Source: Bryobacterales bacterium
GTDB lineage: Bacteria > Cyanobacteriota > Vampirovibrionia > Obscuribacterales > Obscuribacteraceae
Assembly (NCBI GenBank): GCA_903970295.1
Contig: CAJCHQ010000083.1
Location: forward strand, 1-21,665
DNA length: 21,665 nucleotides
Direction: 5' to 3'
Under the pieces are notes generated by a model. The model was not told where the DNA came from. It saw only the letters and a list, made by a program, of their open reading frames with translations, and ran no database searches. A program made the translations under genes and the position numbers. Numbering within the stretch: position 1 is the first letter of the stretch; each line of letters opens with the position of its first letter. Shown here one piece after another: positions 14,116 through 21,665 of this stretch.

Positions 14116-15369
14116 ATGGGACAAGTTATTGAAAAGAGCTTCAATGGTCTGAAAGTACCTCAAGGCGAAAAGATTACATTCAAAAATGGCAAGCCTGTTA
14201 CGCCAGCGAAACCGATTATTCCGTTCATCGAAGGCGACGGCACTGGTCGAGATATTTGGAAAGCTTCGAAGCATGTTTTCGATGCCGCCGTACAAAAAGC
14301 TTACAAGGGTGAACGCGCTGTTTCCTGGTTCGAAGTATTCGCCGGCGAAAAAGCCAAAAATGAATTCGACAATTGGTTGCCGCAAGATACCCTCGACGCC
14401 TTGAAAGAATTCGGTGTCGGTATCAAAGGACCGCTGACAACGCCGGTTGGTGGTGGTATCAGAAGTTTGAACGTGGCCCTGCGCCAGATTTTCGACCTTT
14501 ATTGCTGCGTGCGCCCAGTTCGTTATTTCGAAGGCGTGCCTTCACCAGTAGTGGCACCGCAAAAATTGAACGTGGTCATTTATCGCGAGAATACTGAGGA
14601 TGTATATGCCGGTATTGAATATCCAGCTCATTCAGCCGAAGCGAAAAAATTGATTTCTTTGATCCATGAATTCGGCAAAGAGATTCGTCCGGATTCGGGT
14701 ATAGGCATCAAACCAATTTCTAAGACTGGCTCGCAACGACTGGTTCGCCGAGCGATCGAACACGCGATCATCAATAAGCTGCCCTCAGTCACACTGGTGC
14801 ACAAAGGCAACATTCAAAAGTTCACTGAAGGCGCTTTCCGCGATTGTGGCTACGAAATCGCTGCCGAAGAATTCGCCAGCCAGGTGATTTCAGAAGAAAA
14901 AATCTGGGCTGACAACAACGGCAAAACACCGGCAGGCAAGATCCTGATCAACGATCGCATCGCTGATTCGATGTTCCAACAAGTGTTGACCAGACCAGAA
15001 GAGTATTCAGTTCTAGCCACCACCAATTTGAACGGCGATTATCTTTCTGATGCATGCGCGGCCCAAGTCGGCGGATTGGGCATCGCGCCCGGTGCCAATA
15101 TCGGCGACAACTGCGCCATCTTCGAAGCGACCCACGGCACAGCGCCAAAGTATGCCGACAAAGATGTGATTAATCCTGGTTCGGTTATGCTTTCCGGCGC
15201 GATGATGTTCGAATACCTTGGTTGGACCGAAGTCAGAGACCTGATTCACGACTCGGTCGCCAAAACTATTCAGCAAAAGAAAGTGACCTACGATCTCGAG
15301 CGCTTAATGAGCGGTGCGACCAAGCTCAAGACCAGCGAATTCGCCGAAGCCATTATCAGCAATATGTAG
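14116..15369 (+). CDS. icd: NADP-dependent isocitrate dehydrogenase
   Basis: This 417-residue cytoplasmic enzyme of the E. coli Icd type oxidises isocitrate to 2-oxoglutarate and CO2, making NADPH. The substrate loop RSLNVALRQ is intact; S117 corresponds to the serine that AceK phosphorylates in E. coli. Catalytic residues are Y164 ([11 protein letters not shown]) and K230 (LVHKGNIQK). NADP preference is indicated by [18 protein letters not shown], where Lys-Tyr stands at the adenosine 2'-phosphate site, and by TYDLERLM near the end. Length is typical. ATG 14116 has Shine-Dalgarno AAGGTGA. It is divergent from aconitase, so the two enzymes of consecutive steps share a control region. No aceK is in the window. 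Confidence 0.97.
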   Translation: MGQVIEKSFNGLKVPQGEKITFKNGKPVTPAKPIIPFIEGDGTGRDIWKASKHVFDAAVQKAYKGERAVSWFEVFAGEKAKNEFDNWLPQDTLDALKEFGVGIKGPLTTPVGGGIRSLNVALRQIFDLYCCVRPVRYFEGVPSPVVAPQKLNVVIYRENTEDVYAGIEYPAHSAEAKKLISLIHEFGKEIRPDSGIGIKPISKTGSQRLVRRAIEHAIINKLPSVTLVHKGNIQKFTEGAFRDCGYEIAAEEFASQVISEEKIWADNNGKTPAGKILINDRIADSMFQQVLTRPEEYSVLATTNLNGDYLSDACAAQVGGLGIAPGANIGDNCAIFEATHGTAPKYADKDVINPGSVMLSGAMMFEYLGWTEVRDLIHDSVAKTIQQKKVTYDLERLMSGATKLKTSEFAEAIISNM

Positions 15370-15656
15370 GAAGGCGGCTCAGAGCATCTTGAACCACATT
15401 AAACTGCTGGCTGCTTAGAGATGCGGCTGAGTTAATTCGCCATCCTCAAGCGCCGATAATTATTTTGGCTCAGCCGATTGGCTTTATTTCGGACCAATTT
15501 CTCCGATCGAAGCCAGGTCGGGCGATTGCTAAAGCCGTCTTCGCATAGATAGACCTAAGCTGGGGCTGGCTTTTCAGTATCTTGACCTTAACTGTCCGAA
15601 ATCGGGCTATTGGGGATGGACGTCAATGGGAATAAAATCCTTAATGCAGTCGCCTA
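15370..15656. other. Gap between icd and the sigma factor gene
   Basis: These 287 bp hold no gene. An imperfect inverted repeat follows icd (CTCAG...CATCT at 15378-15389 against AGATG...CTGAG at 15419-15431), but no T-run follows, so termination there is doubtful. A TTGACC at 15582-15587 could be a -35 for the sigma gene; its -10 (GGCTAT, 15605-15610, 17-bp spacing) is weak. Confidence 0.35.
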
Positions 15657-16913
15657 ATGATTGGAGAGGTCAAGACGATTTTGAGCGCTAGCAACCCTGA
15701 AGAAGGCCAAGCCGCTGCGGCAGCCGAAGCGAAATCACAAGCGAAAGCAAAGGTGCCAGTGGAACCAAAGACATCAAGCGGGTCGAAAAACCCAGTTGGA
15801 GCCATCCCGCCTGCAGAGGCCGATGCCGAATCGCCAGCGGCGACCGAACCGACACCCAAAGAACCATCACGTGCTGAACTGAAACAGCAAGAGCGGGCCG
15901 TCGCCGAATTAGCCAAGGCTGAGCGGGCTAACTCAAGCGAGAGCGAAGTCCCGGTACCAGTAGCAGACGCCGAGGACGAGGAACTGTTCGAATCAGATGA
16001 GCCAACGTTCTTCTTAGATGATGAATCAGTCCCAGATACCAAAATTCATATTGAGGAAGTCGTCAAAGGCACAGCCGAAGATGACCCGGTTCGCCTCTAT
16101 CTGCGGGAAATCGGTTCGATTCCTTTGCTTACCGGCGACCAAGAAATCGAATTAGCGAGAAAGATAGCTCTGGGCGGTGCCGATGGCGCCATTGCCAAAC
16201 GTAAATTGGTGCAGTCCAATTTGAGACTGGTAGTATCAATCGCAAAAAAATATGTCGGTCGCGGCATGCTCTTTTTGGACCTGATTCAGGAAGGCAATTT
16301 GGGTTTGATTCGTGGTGCGGAAAAATTCGATCATGAGAGAGGTTATCGATTCAGCACCTACGCTACGTGGTGGATCAGACAGGCGATCACAAGATCGATT
16401 GCCGACCAGGCCAGGACTATTCGCATTCCTGTGCACATGGTTGAAATGATCAACAAGCTCAAAAAAGTTACGAGACAGCTGGCTCAGGACAAAGGGCGCA
16501 AGCCGAGCGAAGAAGAAATTGCTCAGGCGATGGAAATTACTGTTAGCAAGTTGCGCGATCTGATTAAGATTGCCCAGGAGCCAATCTCACTGGAAACGCC
16601 GATCGGCAAAGAAGAAGACAGCAAACTCGGTGACTTTATCGAAGATGAAGGGTCGGATACCCCGGCGACTTCAGTCACGCATGAATTGCTGCGGGAAGAC
16701 ATCATCGAGGTGATGGCCGCTCTTTCTCCCCGCGAGCGGGATGTATTGCGCCTGCGCTTCGGTCTCGATGACGGTCGCCAACGCACACTTGAAGAGGTCG
16801 GTCAATTGTTCGGGGTGACGCGCGAACGAATCCGTCAGATCGAGGCTAAGGCTCTGCGCAAACTGCGGCATCCGAACCGCTCCCGGCGCCTGCGTGACTA
16901 TATTGATGATTGA
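15657..16913 (+). CDS. rpoD: Primary RNA polymerase sigma factor (SigA/RpoD type)
   Basis: This sigma-70 factor, about 418 residues, directs RNA polymerase to housekeeping promoters. The first 130 or so residues are low complexity, rich in Ala, Glu, Pro and Ser and acidic near the end. Region 1.2 follows ([17 protein letters not shown]), then region 2 ([35 protein letters not shown], and the -10 reader [15 protein letters not shown]), region 3 (IRIPVHMVE) and region 4 ([11 protein letters not shown], then [20 protein letters not shown]). The [13 protein letters not shown] end resembles cyanobacterial SigA. The start is uncertain: ATG 15657 has no visible Shine-Dalgarno, whereas in-frame TTG 15681 has GGAGAGG (15663-15669) upstream and would give 410 residues. 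The last 68 bases overlap the convergent PhzF-like gene. Confidence 0.95.
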   Translation: MIGEVKTILSASNPEEGQAAAAAEAKSQAKAKVPVEPKTSSGSKNPVGAIPPAEADAESPAATEPTPKEPSRAELKQQERAVAELAKAERANSSESEVPVPVADAEDEELFESDEPTFFLDDESVPDTKIHIEEVVKGTAEDDPVRLYLREIGSIPLLTGDQEIELARKIALGGADGAIAKRKLVQSNLRLVVSIAKKYVGRGMLFLDLIQEGNLGLIRGAEKFDHERGYRFSTYATWWIRQAITRSIADQARTIRIPVHMVEMINKLKKVTRQLAQDKGRKPSEEEIAQAMEITVSKLRDLIKIAQEPISLETPIGKEEDSKLGDFIEDEGSDTPATSVTHELLREDIIEVMAALSPRERDVLRLRFGLDDGRQRTLEEVGQLFGVTRERIRQIEAKALRKLRHPNRSRRLRDYIDD

Positions 16914-17805
16914 GCGCTTCTGGCGTTGAAGTCATCGTGAAGCTGATAACGGCTGTGCCAGAGACGCGTATGGCCGTGACTTGGTTGTCTTTAATCGAGA
17001 CCGAAACTTCGAGCTGACTTGGCCTGCCCATGGCCTCGCCTTGTAAGATCTCGAATCGATTTTCACCATTTTTGAGAAATTTGTTGGCTGCCAGGTACGC
17101 GCCAAAAGAGCCTGCCGCTGCGCCAGTGGCCGGATCTTCCGGAATACCCACTGTGGGGCAGAAATTGCGTGCGTGAAAACGCGAAATCATTTCTGAGGGC
17201 GAAACTATATGAGCCGTGACTGCATTATTGCAACGCTGCAGAATCGACGAGAGTCTGGGGGCATCGTATGTGATGCGATGCAAAATCTCCTTATCTTTGA
17301 CCGGCACAATCAAGTGCCAGTTGCCGGTGTTCGCCAATCCCAATGGATAGGTGGCGTCAAGATCATACTCGGATAAATTGAGGGCATTCGTAATTTCGTA
17401 GGTAGGCACTGGGACCGGTGCAAATTGCGGCAGGCGTTGAAACATTGTCACGAAAATGCGCCCATCGCGCTGACTCAAATCAATTTGCAATACACCTACT
17501 TTGGTTTCTTGCTTGAGGCTGAGAGTATTGTCTTTGCCCAACTTGACTTTGCCCGTAGCGACCATCGTGAAGAATGTGGCTATGGTAGCGTGCCCGCAAA
17601 AGTCGATCGGTGTTGTCGGTGTGAAGAATTCGACCAGAACATCCGCCTTGTCACTGCTCGACACAAAGGCGGTTTCGGAGGCATGAATTTCCGCAGCTAT
17701 CTTTTGTTTTTCTTCGTTCGCAAGCTTATCCGCATCCAGCACCACCCCGGCTGGGTTGCCCTCGAATCTTCGTGTTGTAAAGGCATCAACCAAATAGGCA
17801 ATCAC
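16846..17805 (-). CDS. PhzF-family isomerase-like protein
   Basis: This 319-residue protein belongs to the PhzF (phenazine biosynthesis-like, diaminopimelate-epimerase fold) superfamily. It has FEGNPAGVV near the N-terminus, the catalytic Glu in ASETAFV (E44), [10 protein letters not shown], and [17 protein letters not shown] in the second half. Most family members have unknown substrates and occur without phenazine genes, as here, so a phenazine role should not be assumed. The start is GTG 17805 with GGAG about 12 nt upstream. The family core appears to end at VSGTAVISF. The remaining ~30 residues (from [12 protein letters not shown]) form an unusual tail, most of it encoded antisense to the end of the sigma gene (68-bp overlap). 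The stop at 16846-16848 is the first in frame. Confidence 0.88.
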   Translation of the reverse strand: MIAYLVDAFTTRRFEGNPAGVVLDADKLANEEKQKIAAEIHASETAFVSSSDKADVLVEFFTPTTPIDFCGHATIATFFTMVATGKVKLGKDNTLSLKQETKVGVLQIDLSQRDGRIFVTMFQRLPQFAPVPVPTYEITNALNLSEYDLDATYPLGLANTGNWHLIVPVKDKEILHRITYDAPRLSSILQRCNNAVTAHIVSPSEMISRFHARNFCPTVGIPEDPATGAAAGSFGAYLAANKFLKNGENRFEILQGEAMGRPSQLEVSVSIKDNQVTAIRVSGTAVISFTMTSTPEALNHQYSHAGAGSGSDAAVCAEP

Positions 17806-17840
17806 TGCTGTTATTGCTCCGCGTTTTCGCTGGGAGGCTG

Positions 17841-17880
17841 ATCATAGCAGGCAAACTAATCCCATGATCGCTCGTTTGCC
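17841..17880 (-). promoter_or_regulatory. Candidate phzF-like promoter with inverted repeat
   Basis: On the minus strand TATGAT (17846-17841) matches five of six -10 bases, about 36 bp before the GTG start. Just upstream GGCAAAC and GTTTGCC (17850-17856 and 17874-17880) form a 7-bp inverted repeat with a 17-nt spacer, covering the usual -35 zone. No clear -35 hexamer is present. Both could be an operator-controlled promoter, or the gene may be read through from the upstream TPR gene 91 bp away. Confidence 0.35.
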
Positions 17881-17896
17881 AATTCGTAGATCGAGA

Positions 17897-19171
17897 CTAG
17901 GGGTCGACTTTGTTGATCCACTTTCTATAGGGCTTCGGGATAAGAATTTTGCCTGAGGTTGGGTTTTGCTTGTAAAGTTCGAATTGAACAGCGGCCAGAT
18001 CATTTTTGTGTTGTTGCAAATAAATATGGGCCTTAAGCAAATGAGCCGAAGCCAGAGCATTCAGGCTGACGATACTGCGATATTCGCCACTCAGATCATG
18101 CTCTATCTGATTCGCTTTGGCGAGGGCCGGTTTATAGTACCCCTTCTGATATAAAAGCCATGATTGAACGCTGTCATGCACCGAGTTCCAGCCATAACCG
18201 TCGGCTGGAATAACGTCTTTATATCTTTGCGCCGCTTCTTTGACGTCGCCCCGATCTAATGCCAGAAAGACTCTGAAGGCTTGCGCGTTCATTTCGAAAG
18301 TGGAATACGGGGAGGGATTATCCGCTGCCATTTTCAGCATAGACTCGGCTTTATCAACTTGACCGAGTTCTCGATAGGCGATGCCTTTAAAAAACTCTTG
18401 CTCCGATTGGGAAAACGTATTGTATGGAGCTGTCTGAGAGTTTTCAAAAACCGTTCTGTAATCGCCTGCAGCAATCAATGCTTCGCCTGCATACAATGCC
18501 GTTTCTGAGGGTTGGTCAAAAATGTTGAAGGGTCGAACTTTGTGATGTTCGATTACGCTGCGCAGCAACCTCCGTGTCTTCTCGTCAATGCCAACCGTCT
18601 GGACGCGCGCCAGTGCAGTTTCGTAAATCACTTGCCCATCATTGATGCCTAGAGCCACAGCTTCTTGCAAATCAGCAATTCGAGGAGCTTGTTGTCTCAT
18701 ATGCTCATAGACGTCCGCTCGTTTTAGAAGCACTTCGGGATCGCGACGAATTTTCAGGGCTTGAGAGTAATCGGCAATCGCCAGAGCCTCTTTGTGATCG
18801 AAATATTCGGCCTTCATTGTTGGCCATGCTGCTCGGTCAACCAGCAAGCACAGAGCGGCCAGTGCCAGTGGTAAAAACGAGAGCGTTACCAGAATGTTGC
18901 GTCTAAAAAAATTTGTTTTTTTGCGAGTTTCAGGGAATGGTCTATATTCAACTTTTGAAACACGATCTGAGCACTCATCTGTCGATAGCGGCAAGGCAGC
19001 ACAATCGCGCCTCTGAGACGATTTCGCCTGGGAGCTTTCGCTTATGCCGGATTTGTCTTCTGGCAGGTCAACCGGTGTGATGTTCGCAGGAAGCAACTCC
19101 CGATTTGGCGCTTCCCCAGTTGAGATTTCGACCTTCTCGGCTTGCAATTTTTGATCGATAAATTCGGGCAT
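17897..19171 (-). CDS. Single-pass membrane protein with TPR-like repeats
   Basis: The 424 residues have a polar cytoplasmic N-terminus (about 1-90, ending with RKKTNFFRR), one transmembrane helix (about 92-112), then a helical outer part (about 120-415) made of TPR-like units such as AIADYSQALKIRRDPEVLLKRADVYEHM, GIAYRELGQVDKAESMLKMA and LKAHIYLQQHKNDLAAVQFELY. It is a likely scaffold for protein contacts outside the membrane; the specific function is unknown. Positive charges before the helix place the N-terminus inside. ATG 19171 lies 5 nt after the kinase stop, with GAGGA within the kinase end as a possible ribosome site, so the pair is cotranscribed. The N-terminal tail, rich in Ser and Thr, is a plausible substrate for the neighbouring kinase; that is inference. 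Confidence 0.8.
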   Translation of the reverse strand: MPEFIDQKLQAEKVEISTGEAPNRELLPANITPVDLPEDKSGISESSQAKSSQRRDCAALPLSTDECSDRVSKVEYRPFPETRKKTNFFRRNILVTLSFLPLALAALCLLVDRAAWPTMKAEYFDHKEALAIADYSQALKIRRDPEVLLKRADVYEHMRQQAPRIADLQEAVALGINDGQVIYETALARVQTVGIDEKTRRLLRSVIEHHKVRPFNIFDQPSETALYAGEALIAAGDYRTVFENSQTAPYNTFSQSEQEFFKGIAYRELGQVDKAESMLKMAADNPSPYSTFEMNAQAFRVFLALDRGDVKEAAQRYKDVIPADGYGWNSVHDSVQSWLLYQKGYYKPALAKANQIEHDLSGEYRSIVSLNALASAHLLKAHIYLQQHKNDLAAVQFELYKQNPTSGKILIPKPYRKWINKVDP

Positions 19172-19176
19172 CGCGT

Positions 19177-20940
19177 TTATTTGTCCTCGGATGCAACTGC
19201 AGATTTCGACTTTTGCCTGGAGCCATTCTCTTGCATATCCTCGAGAGCGCGCAAGACTTCAAAAGCACTGGTGTAGCGATCGTCTGCATCATGTTCGGTC
19301 AAGCGCCTGACCAGGTTCCGCATGCCATCGGAAATATGGGGCACGACAAGACCTGGATCCGATTGAGTCAAAGGCTCGGGATCGGCTCCTGTCAGTAAAA
19401 AATGAAGTGTGCATCCCAGCTGATAGAGATCGCCGCTTGGAGTAAATTGACCGCTCCACTGCTCAGTCGCGAGATAACAGTGTTTACCTACGATTGTGTG
19501 CGAAGAGCTAGCATTGGCCTCTTCGGCCACATTGAAATCAATCAATTTAACCGTGTGATCGCGCAGAATCAGGTTATCGGGTGTGAAGTCGCGATGCACC
19601 ACAGGTTTCGAGCGCGAGTGCAAATAACTCAGAATCGAAGCGGATTGAATTGCAATTTCGATCGTCTGGCTCTCGCTTAACTTGCCTGTTTCAAGAATCA
19701 TATCGCGCAAATTACTGCCGGCGAATGCCTCAAGAACAATATAGATCTTGCCGTTCTCAACGAAAAAATCAAGACATTTGACAATGTTTGGATGATCGAG
19801 TTTGCGCAGCAAATCGATTTCTGAAACTATGTGTTTCAGGATCGCTTCCTTAGACGTACGTGTGCCACCAGAATTGACTACGATTTCTTTGATTGCCACT
19901 CGATTGGCAGGAAGTAGATCTTTAGCTCGAGCGGCCGGAGCATTCGTGCCTTGACTGCCTTCAAGCAGTTTGTGCTGCGCTGAGTAGACTACCGAAAAGC
20001 CGCCAATTCCCAGAATGCCATCAATCACATATCGGCCATTTTGCAAGTTATGACCGCTTTCGAGTTTGCGCCCGATGGATGTGTTTGTGTTCGACGAGCG
20101 GAGGTCGCTCAGCCACAGAGCTGTGAAACTGGCTGCATCTCCGTCCTCGGCCGTGCCTAAGGAATCAATGCCCAGGTCGCATTCGACTGTTTCAGGGTGA
20201 ACGTTATCACGTAAACCAACCAGGAATTTTCTCAAATCATTTTCAAATCCAAACATTGCGAGCGGCAATCTCAGACAAATCAGACCGTTGTCATAATCGC
20301 TGACCACTTTGCTGCGAACCGGGTCGAAGAAAAGTGCCGGTTGCTGCAAACCATTCTTCTGCGTCACCTTTTCTAAAAAGCCTATCTTGCCTGGTTCGAC
20401 AAAGAGCTCGAGCACTGGCGATTTGATTGTTCCTCTGTAAATGTAGTCTTTCAATCGGATGGCACGAATACTTTCCCACTTAAAGAATCGTTTGCTCTTC
20501 GAAAATGCAAAACCGGATGAATTTAGGAATAGAGTGCCCGGAAATATGGGTACGGCGTTGGGTAATGCGTACGATACCGCGATCGACAAGGCAAGCGTGG
20601 AAGAAATAAAGATCAAGAATAAACTGAAGAGCGCCATAAGACTGAGAAATTCGATGCGCATCAAAACTGCCGCGGAAAAAGTCTCGGCGAAATGGATGCC
20701 TAACATTGCTGCTGCCAAGACAAATATCGGTAATAAGACAAGCTGGATTTGCGTGTAGCAAATGAGCCAGAACTTGGGAATGGCTTGCATGCGCCATGCA
20801 TAGATGTCTTTTGTGGTGACATCGGCGCTGCCTTCTCTCAGCTTGGATGGCAGGAGAGTTAATTTTGTCGCGCCGTCCCATTCTTCTTCAATCTTTCTGA
20901 AGAGTCTGAAATTGGCAATTGTAGTCAATATCGCGTTCAT
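19177..20940 (-). CDS. Membrane-associated Ser/Thr protein kinase with DFN motif
   Basis: The 587-residue kinase carries its catalytic domain at the C-terminus. The N-terminal part holds two hydrophobic segments (about 58-82 and 95-125) and a domain of about 110 residues (140-250) that I cannot name. The kinase domain (about 304-570) has the P-loop LGIGGFS (310-316), VAIKE (K351), a helix-C Glu (E374), HRDFTPDN (D451) and an activation segment ending in ATEQW. The metal-binding motif reads DFN (468-470) instead of DFG. The catalytic residues suggest an active Hanks-type kinase phosphorylating Ser/Thr in the cytoplasm. ATG 20940-20938 overlaps the stop of the upstream kinase fragment by one base (TAATG), pointing to translational coupling. 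No PASTA or other extracellular sensor domain is seen. Confidence 0.88.
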   Translation of the reverse strand: MNAILTTIANFRLFRKIEEEWDGATKLTLLPSKLREGSADVTTKDIYAWRMQAIPKFWLICYTQIQLVLLPIFVLAAAMLGIHFAETFSAAVLMRIEFLSLMALFSLFLIFISSTLALSIAVSYALPNAVPIFPGTLFLNSSGFAFSKSKRFFKWESIRAIRLKDYIYRGTIKSPVLELFVEPGKIGFLEKVTQKNGLQQPALFFDPVRSKVVSDYDNGLICLRLPLAMFGFENDLRKFLVGLRDNVHPETVECDLGIDSLGTAEDGDAASFTALWLSDLRSSNTNTSIGRKLESGHNLQNGRYVIDGILGIGGFSVVYSAQHKLLEGSQGTNAPAARAKDLLPANRVAIKEIVVNSGGTRTSKEAILKHIVSEIDLLRKLDHPNIVKCLDFFVENGKIYIVLEAFAGSNLRDMILETGKLSESQTIEIAIQSASILSYLHSRSKPVVHRDFTPDNLILRDHTVKLIDFNVAEEANASSSHTIVGKHCYLATEQWSGQFTPSGDLYQLGCTLHFLLTGADPEPLTQSDPGLVVPHISDGMRNLVRRLTEHDADDRYTSAFEVLRALEDMQENGSRQKSKSAVASEDK

Positions 20941-21341
20941 TATGAATTGGCTGCCAAAACCGGTGGTGATGAAAGCGCTTCAAGGTGTGACTGAATCGAC
21001 GCACAGTCAGGACGCTTATTGCTGTCAAAGTTAGTGCAACTTTCGATCAAAGCGATCAGCTCAGGACTGATTCTGTCCCTGTCGAATGTAGGAGTTTTAC
21101 CCATACTCGGCAATTCTTTGCCTGTAATCAAGAAGCAGAGCGTGGCACCAAAAGCATAGACATCGCTGGCTGGGCTCGGTTGTCCGCGAAACTGTTCGGG
21201 CGGCATGAAACATTGTTTGCCGACTAGGGTCGCAGTTTTTCCACCCGTAAAAATGTTGGCGGCGCCAAAATCAATGACAACGACAGACTTTGTTCGCTCG
21301 AAAAGTACGACAAGAAATTCTTTCCTCCCCTCGCCATCGTG
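20940..21341 (-). pseudogene. Ser/Thr protein kinase, C-terminal part only (5' part lost at a sequence junction)
   Basis: The open frame gives 133 residues, of which the segment from about 21315 to 20940 is clearly kinase: VVVIDFGAANIF (the DFG motif), TLVGKQCFMPPEQF (activation segment), SDVYAFGATLCFLITG and a C-lobe with NKRPDCASI. The P-loop, Lys and HRD loop are missing. The first in-frame ATG is at 21206, inside the activation segment, so homology extends upstream of any possible start. It ceases at about 21315-21322, where GC content rises, and an in-frame stop follows at 21344-21342. It is either a real truncation or a complete gene cut by an assembly join. Its TAA overlaps the ATG of the next kinase, so the two once formed one operon. 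Confidence 0.75.
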
Positions 21342-21558
21342 TTACCCCCTCGTAACGCCACGTCATTTCAGTACGCCGGTTTTGCGTGTTCTCCGCAGAC
21401 CCGCGCGGAACCTCCTCCCATGCCGCCGCCTCGTCAGGTGCTGATCTAACCGCAGATTGGACCGTTCGCTCGTATCGCTGAGCGAGTGGCTGTTTCTTAG
21501 ACCAACCCGGGAAGACGTGTGCCGTTGTGCCGCGATCTTTCCCTAACGAGGAATTCCG
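21322..21558. other. GC-rich segment beyond the junction, before the final gene
   Basis: These 237 bp show no convincing gene on either strand and none of the kinase homology of the sequence to the left. By hand count 21321-21665 is about 59% GC (205 of 345), compared with about 50% (149 of 300) in 21001-21300. It presumably contains the promoter and leader of the + strand gene that follows, but I see no clear -35/-10 pair. Confidence 0.5.
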
Positions 21559-21665
21559 ATGAAAAAAATAATCCAAAGCGCAGCCCTGGCTTGCGCCCTA
21601 GCCATTCTTATCACGCCCGCGCCGATGCAGGCGCATGGGCTGGAGGGAGACCGTTTCTTCCCGCC
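21559..21665 (+). CDS. Secreted protein, N-terminal part (3' end outside window)
   Basis: ATG 21559 is preceded by GAGGA (21548-21552) at good spacing. The 35 visible residues begin with a typical Sec signal peptide: MKKIIQSAALACALAILI, then TPAPMQA with a likely signal-peptidase cut after AQA-like MQA, and then HGLEGDRFFP. The mature start HG-x-x-G-x-RFFP faintly recalls a family of uncharacterised proteobacterial exported proteins, from memory only. The GC-rich codon use differs from the other genes in the window, in line with a different genomic origin for this end. Confidence 0.6.
   Translation, partial: MKKIIQSAALACALAILITPAPMQAHGLEGDRFFP

Noticed and set aside
21271..21576. 101-residue minus-strand frame across the junction
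   Set aside because: It spans the composition break, contains no motif, and is in a different frame from the kinase homology.

Overview
The window reads as chromosomal DNA of a respiring, free-living bacterium of roughly 50% GC. My best guess is a non-photosynthetic relative of the Cyanobacteria (Melainabacteria/Vampirovibrionia, Obscuribacter-like). The reasons are a primary sigma factor resembling cyanobacterial SigA, four copies of the octamer GCGATCGC (common in Cyanobacteria; about 0.3 expected by chance here), Ser/Thr kinases linked to TPR proteins, and an aerobic TCA gene set. This assignment rests on sequence reading only and needs a phylogeny.

Layout. Bases 1-6103 (+ strand): the C-terminal part of an aldehyde dehydrogenase; nanE (N-acetylmannosamine-6-phosphate 2-epimerase) and, one base later, a rhomboid protease with a TPR-like N-terminal half; a CHASE3 sensor protein that stops after its HisKA domain and has no ATPase domain; a zinc-ribbon single-pass membrane protein; a DUF4239-like four-helix membrane protein; and behind it a collapsed second DUF4239 copy. 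Bases 6119-9508 (- strand): sdhC-sdhA-sdhB, succinate dehydrogenase with a five-helix anchor carrying a Cys/His motif like that of mycobacterial Sdh1. Bases 9509-10202: a gene-free regulatory region with a TATAAT box inside a dyad, a leader hairpin, and three copies of a palindromic site centred on CGATATCG. Bases 10203-11485 (+): a small uncharacterised protein and a membrane-anchored alpha/beta hydrolase. Bases 11532-13811 (-) aconitase and 14116-15369 (+) NADP-isocitrate dehydrogenase are divergent around a perfect 10-bp inverted repeat. Bases 15657-16913 (+): primary sigma factor. Bases 16846-21341 (-): a PhzF-like protein overlapping the sigma gene tail to tail, a TPR membrane protein, a membrane Ser/Thr kinase with DFN in place of DFG, and the C-terminal part of another kinase. 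The last 345 bases are GC-richer (about 59% against about 50% for the 300 bases before) and begin a secreted-protein gene on the + strand. The kinase is cut at exactly this boundary, so I suspect a junction: assembly chimera, insertion or rearrangement.

How the genes work together. Aconitase, isocitrate dehydrogenase and succinate dehydrogenase supply three TCA steps, the last passing electrons to quinone in the membrane. The repeated CGATATCG sites, the dyad at the sdh promoter and the acn/icd palindrome are candidate regulatory sites for this block. The kinase-kinase-TPR genes form a tightly coupled signalling operon (a stop/start overlap and a 5-nt gap). No CRISPR array, tRNA, rRNA, insertion sequence or prophage was seen.
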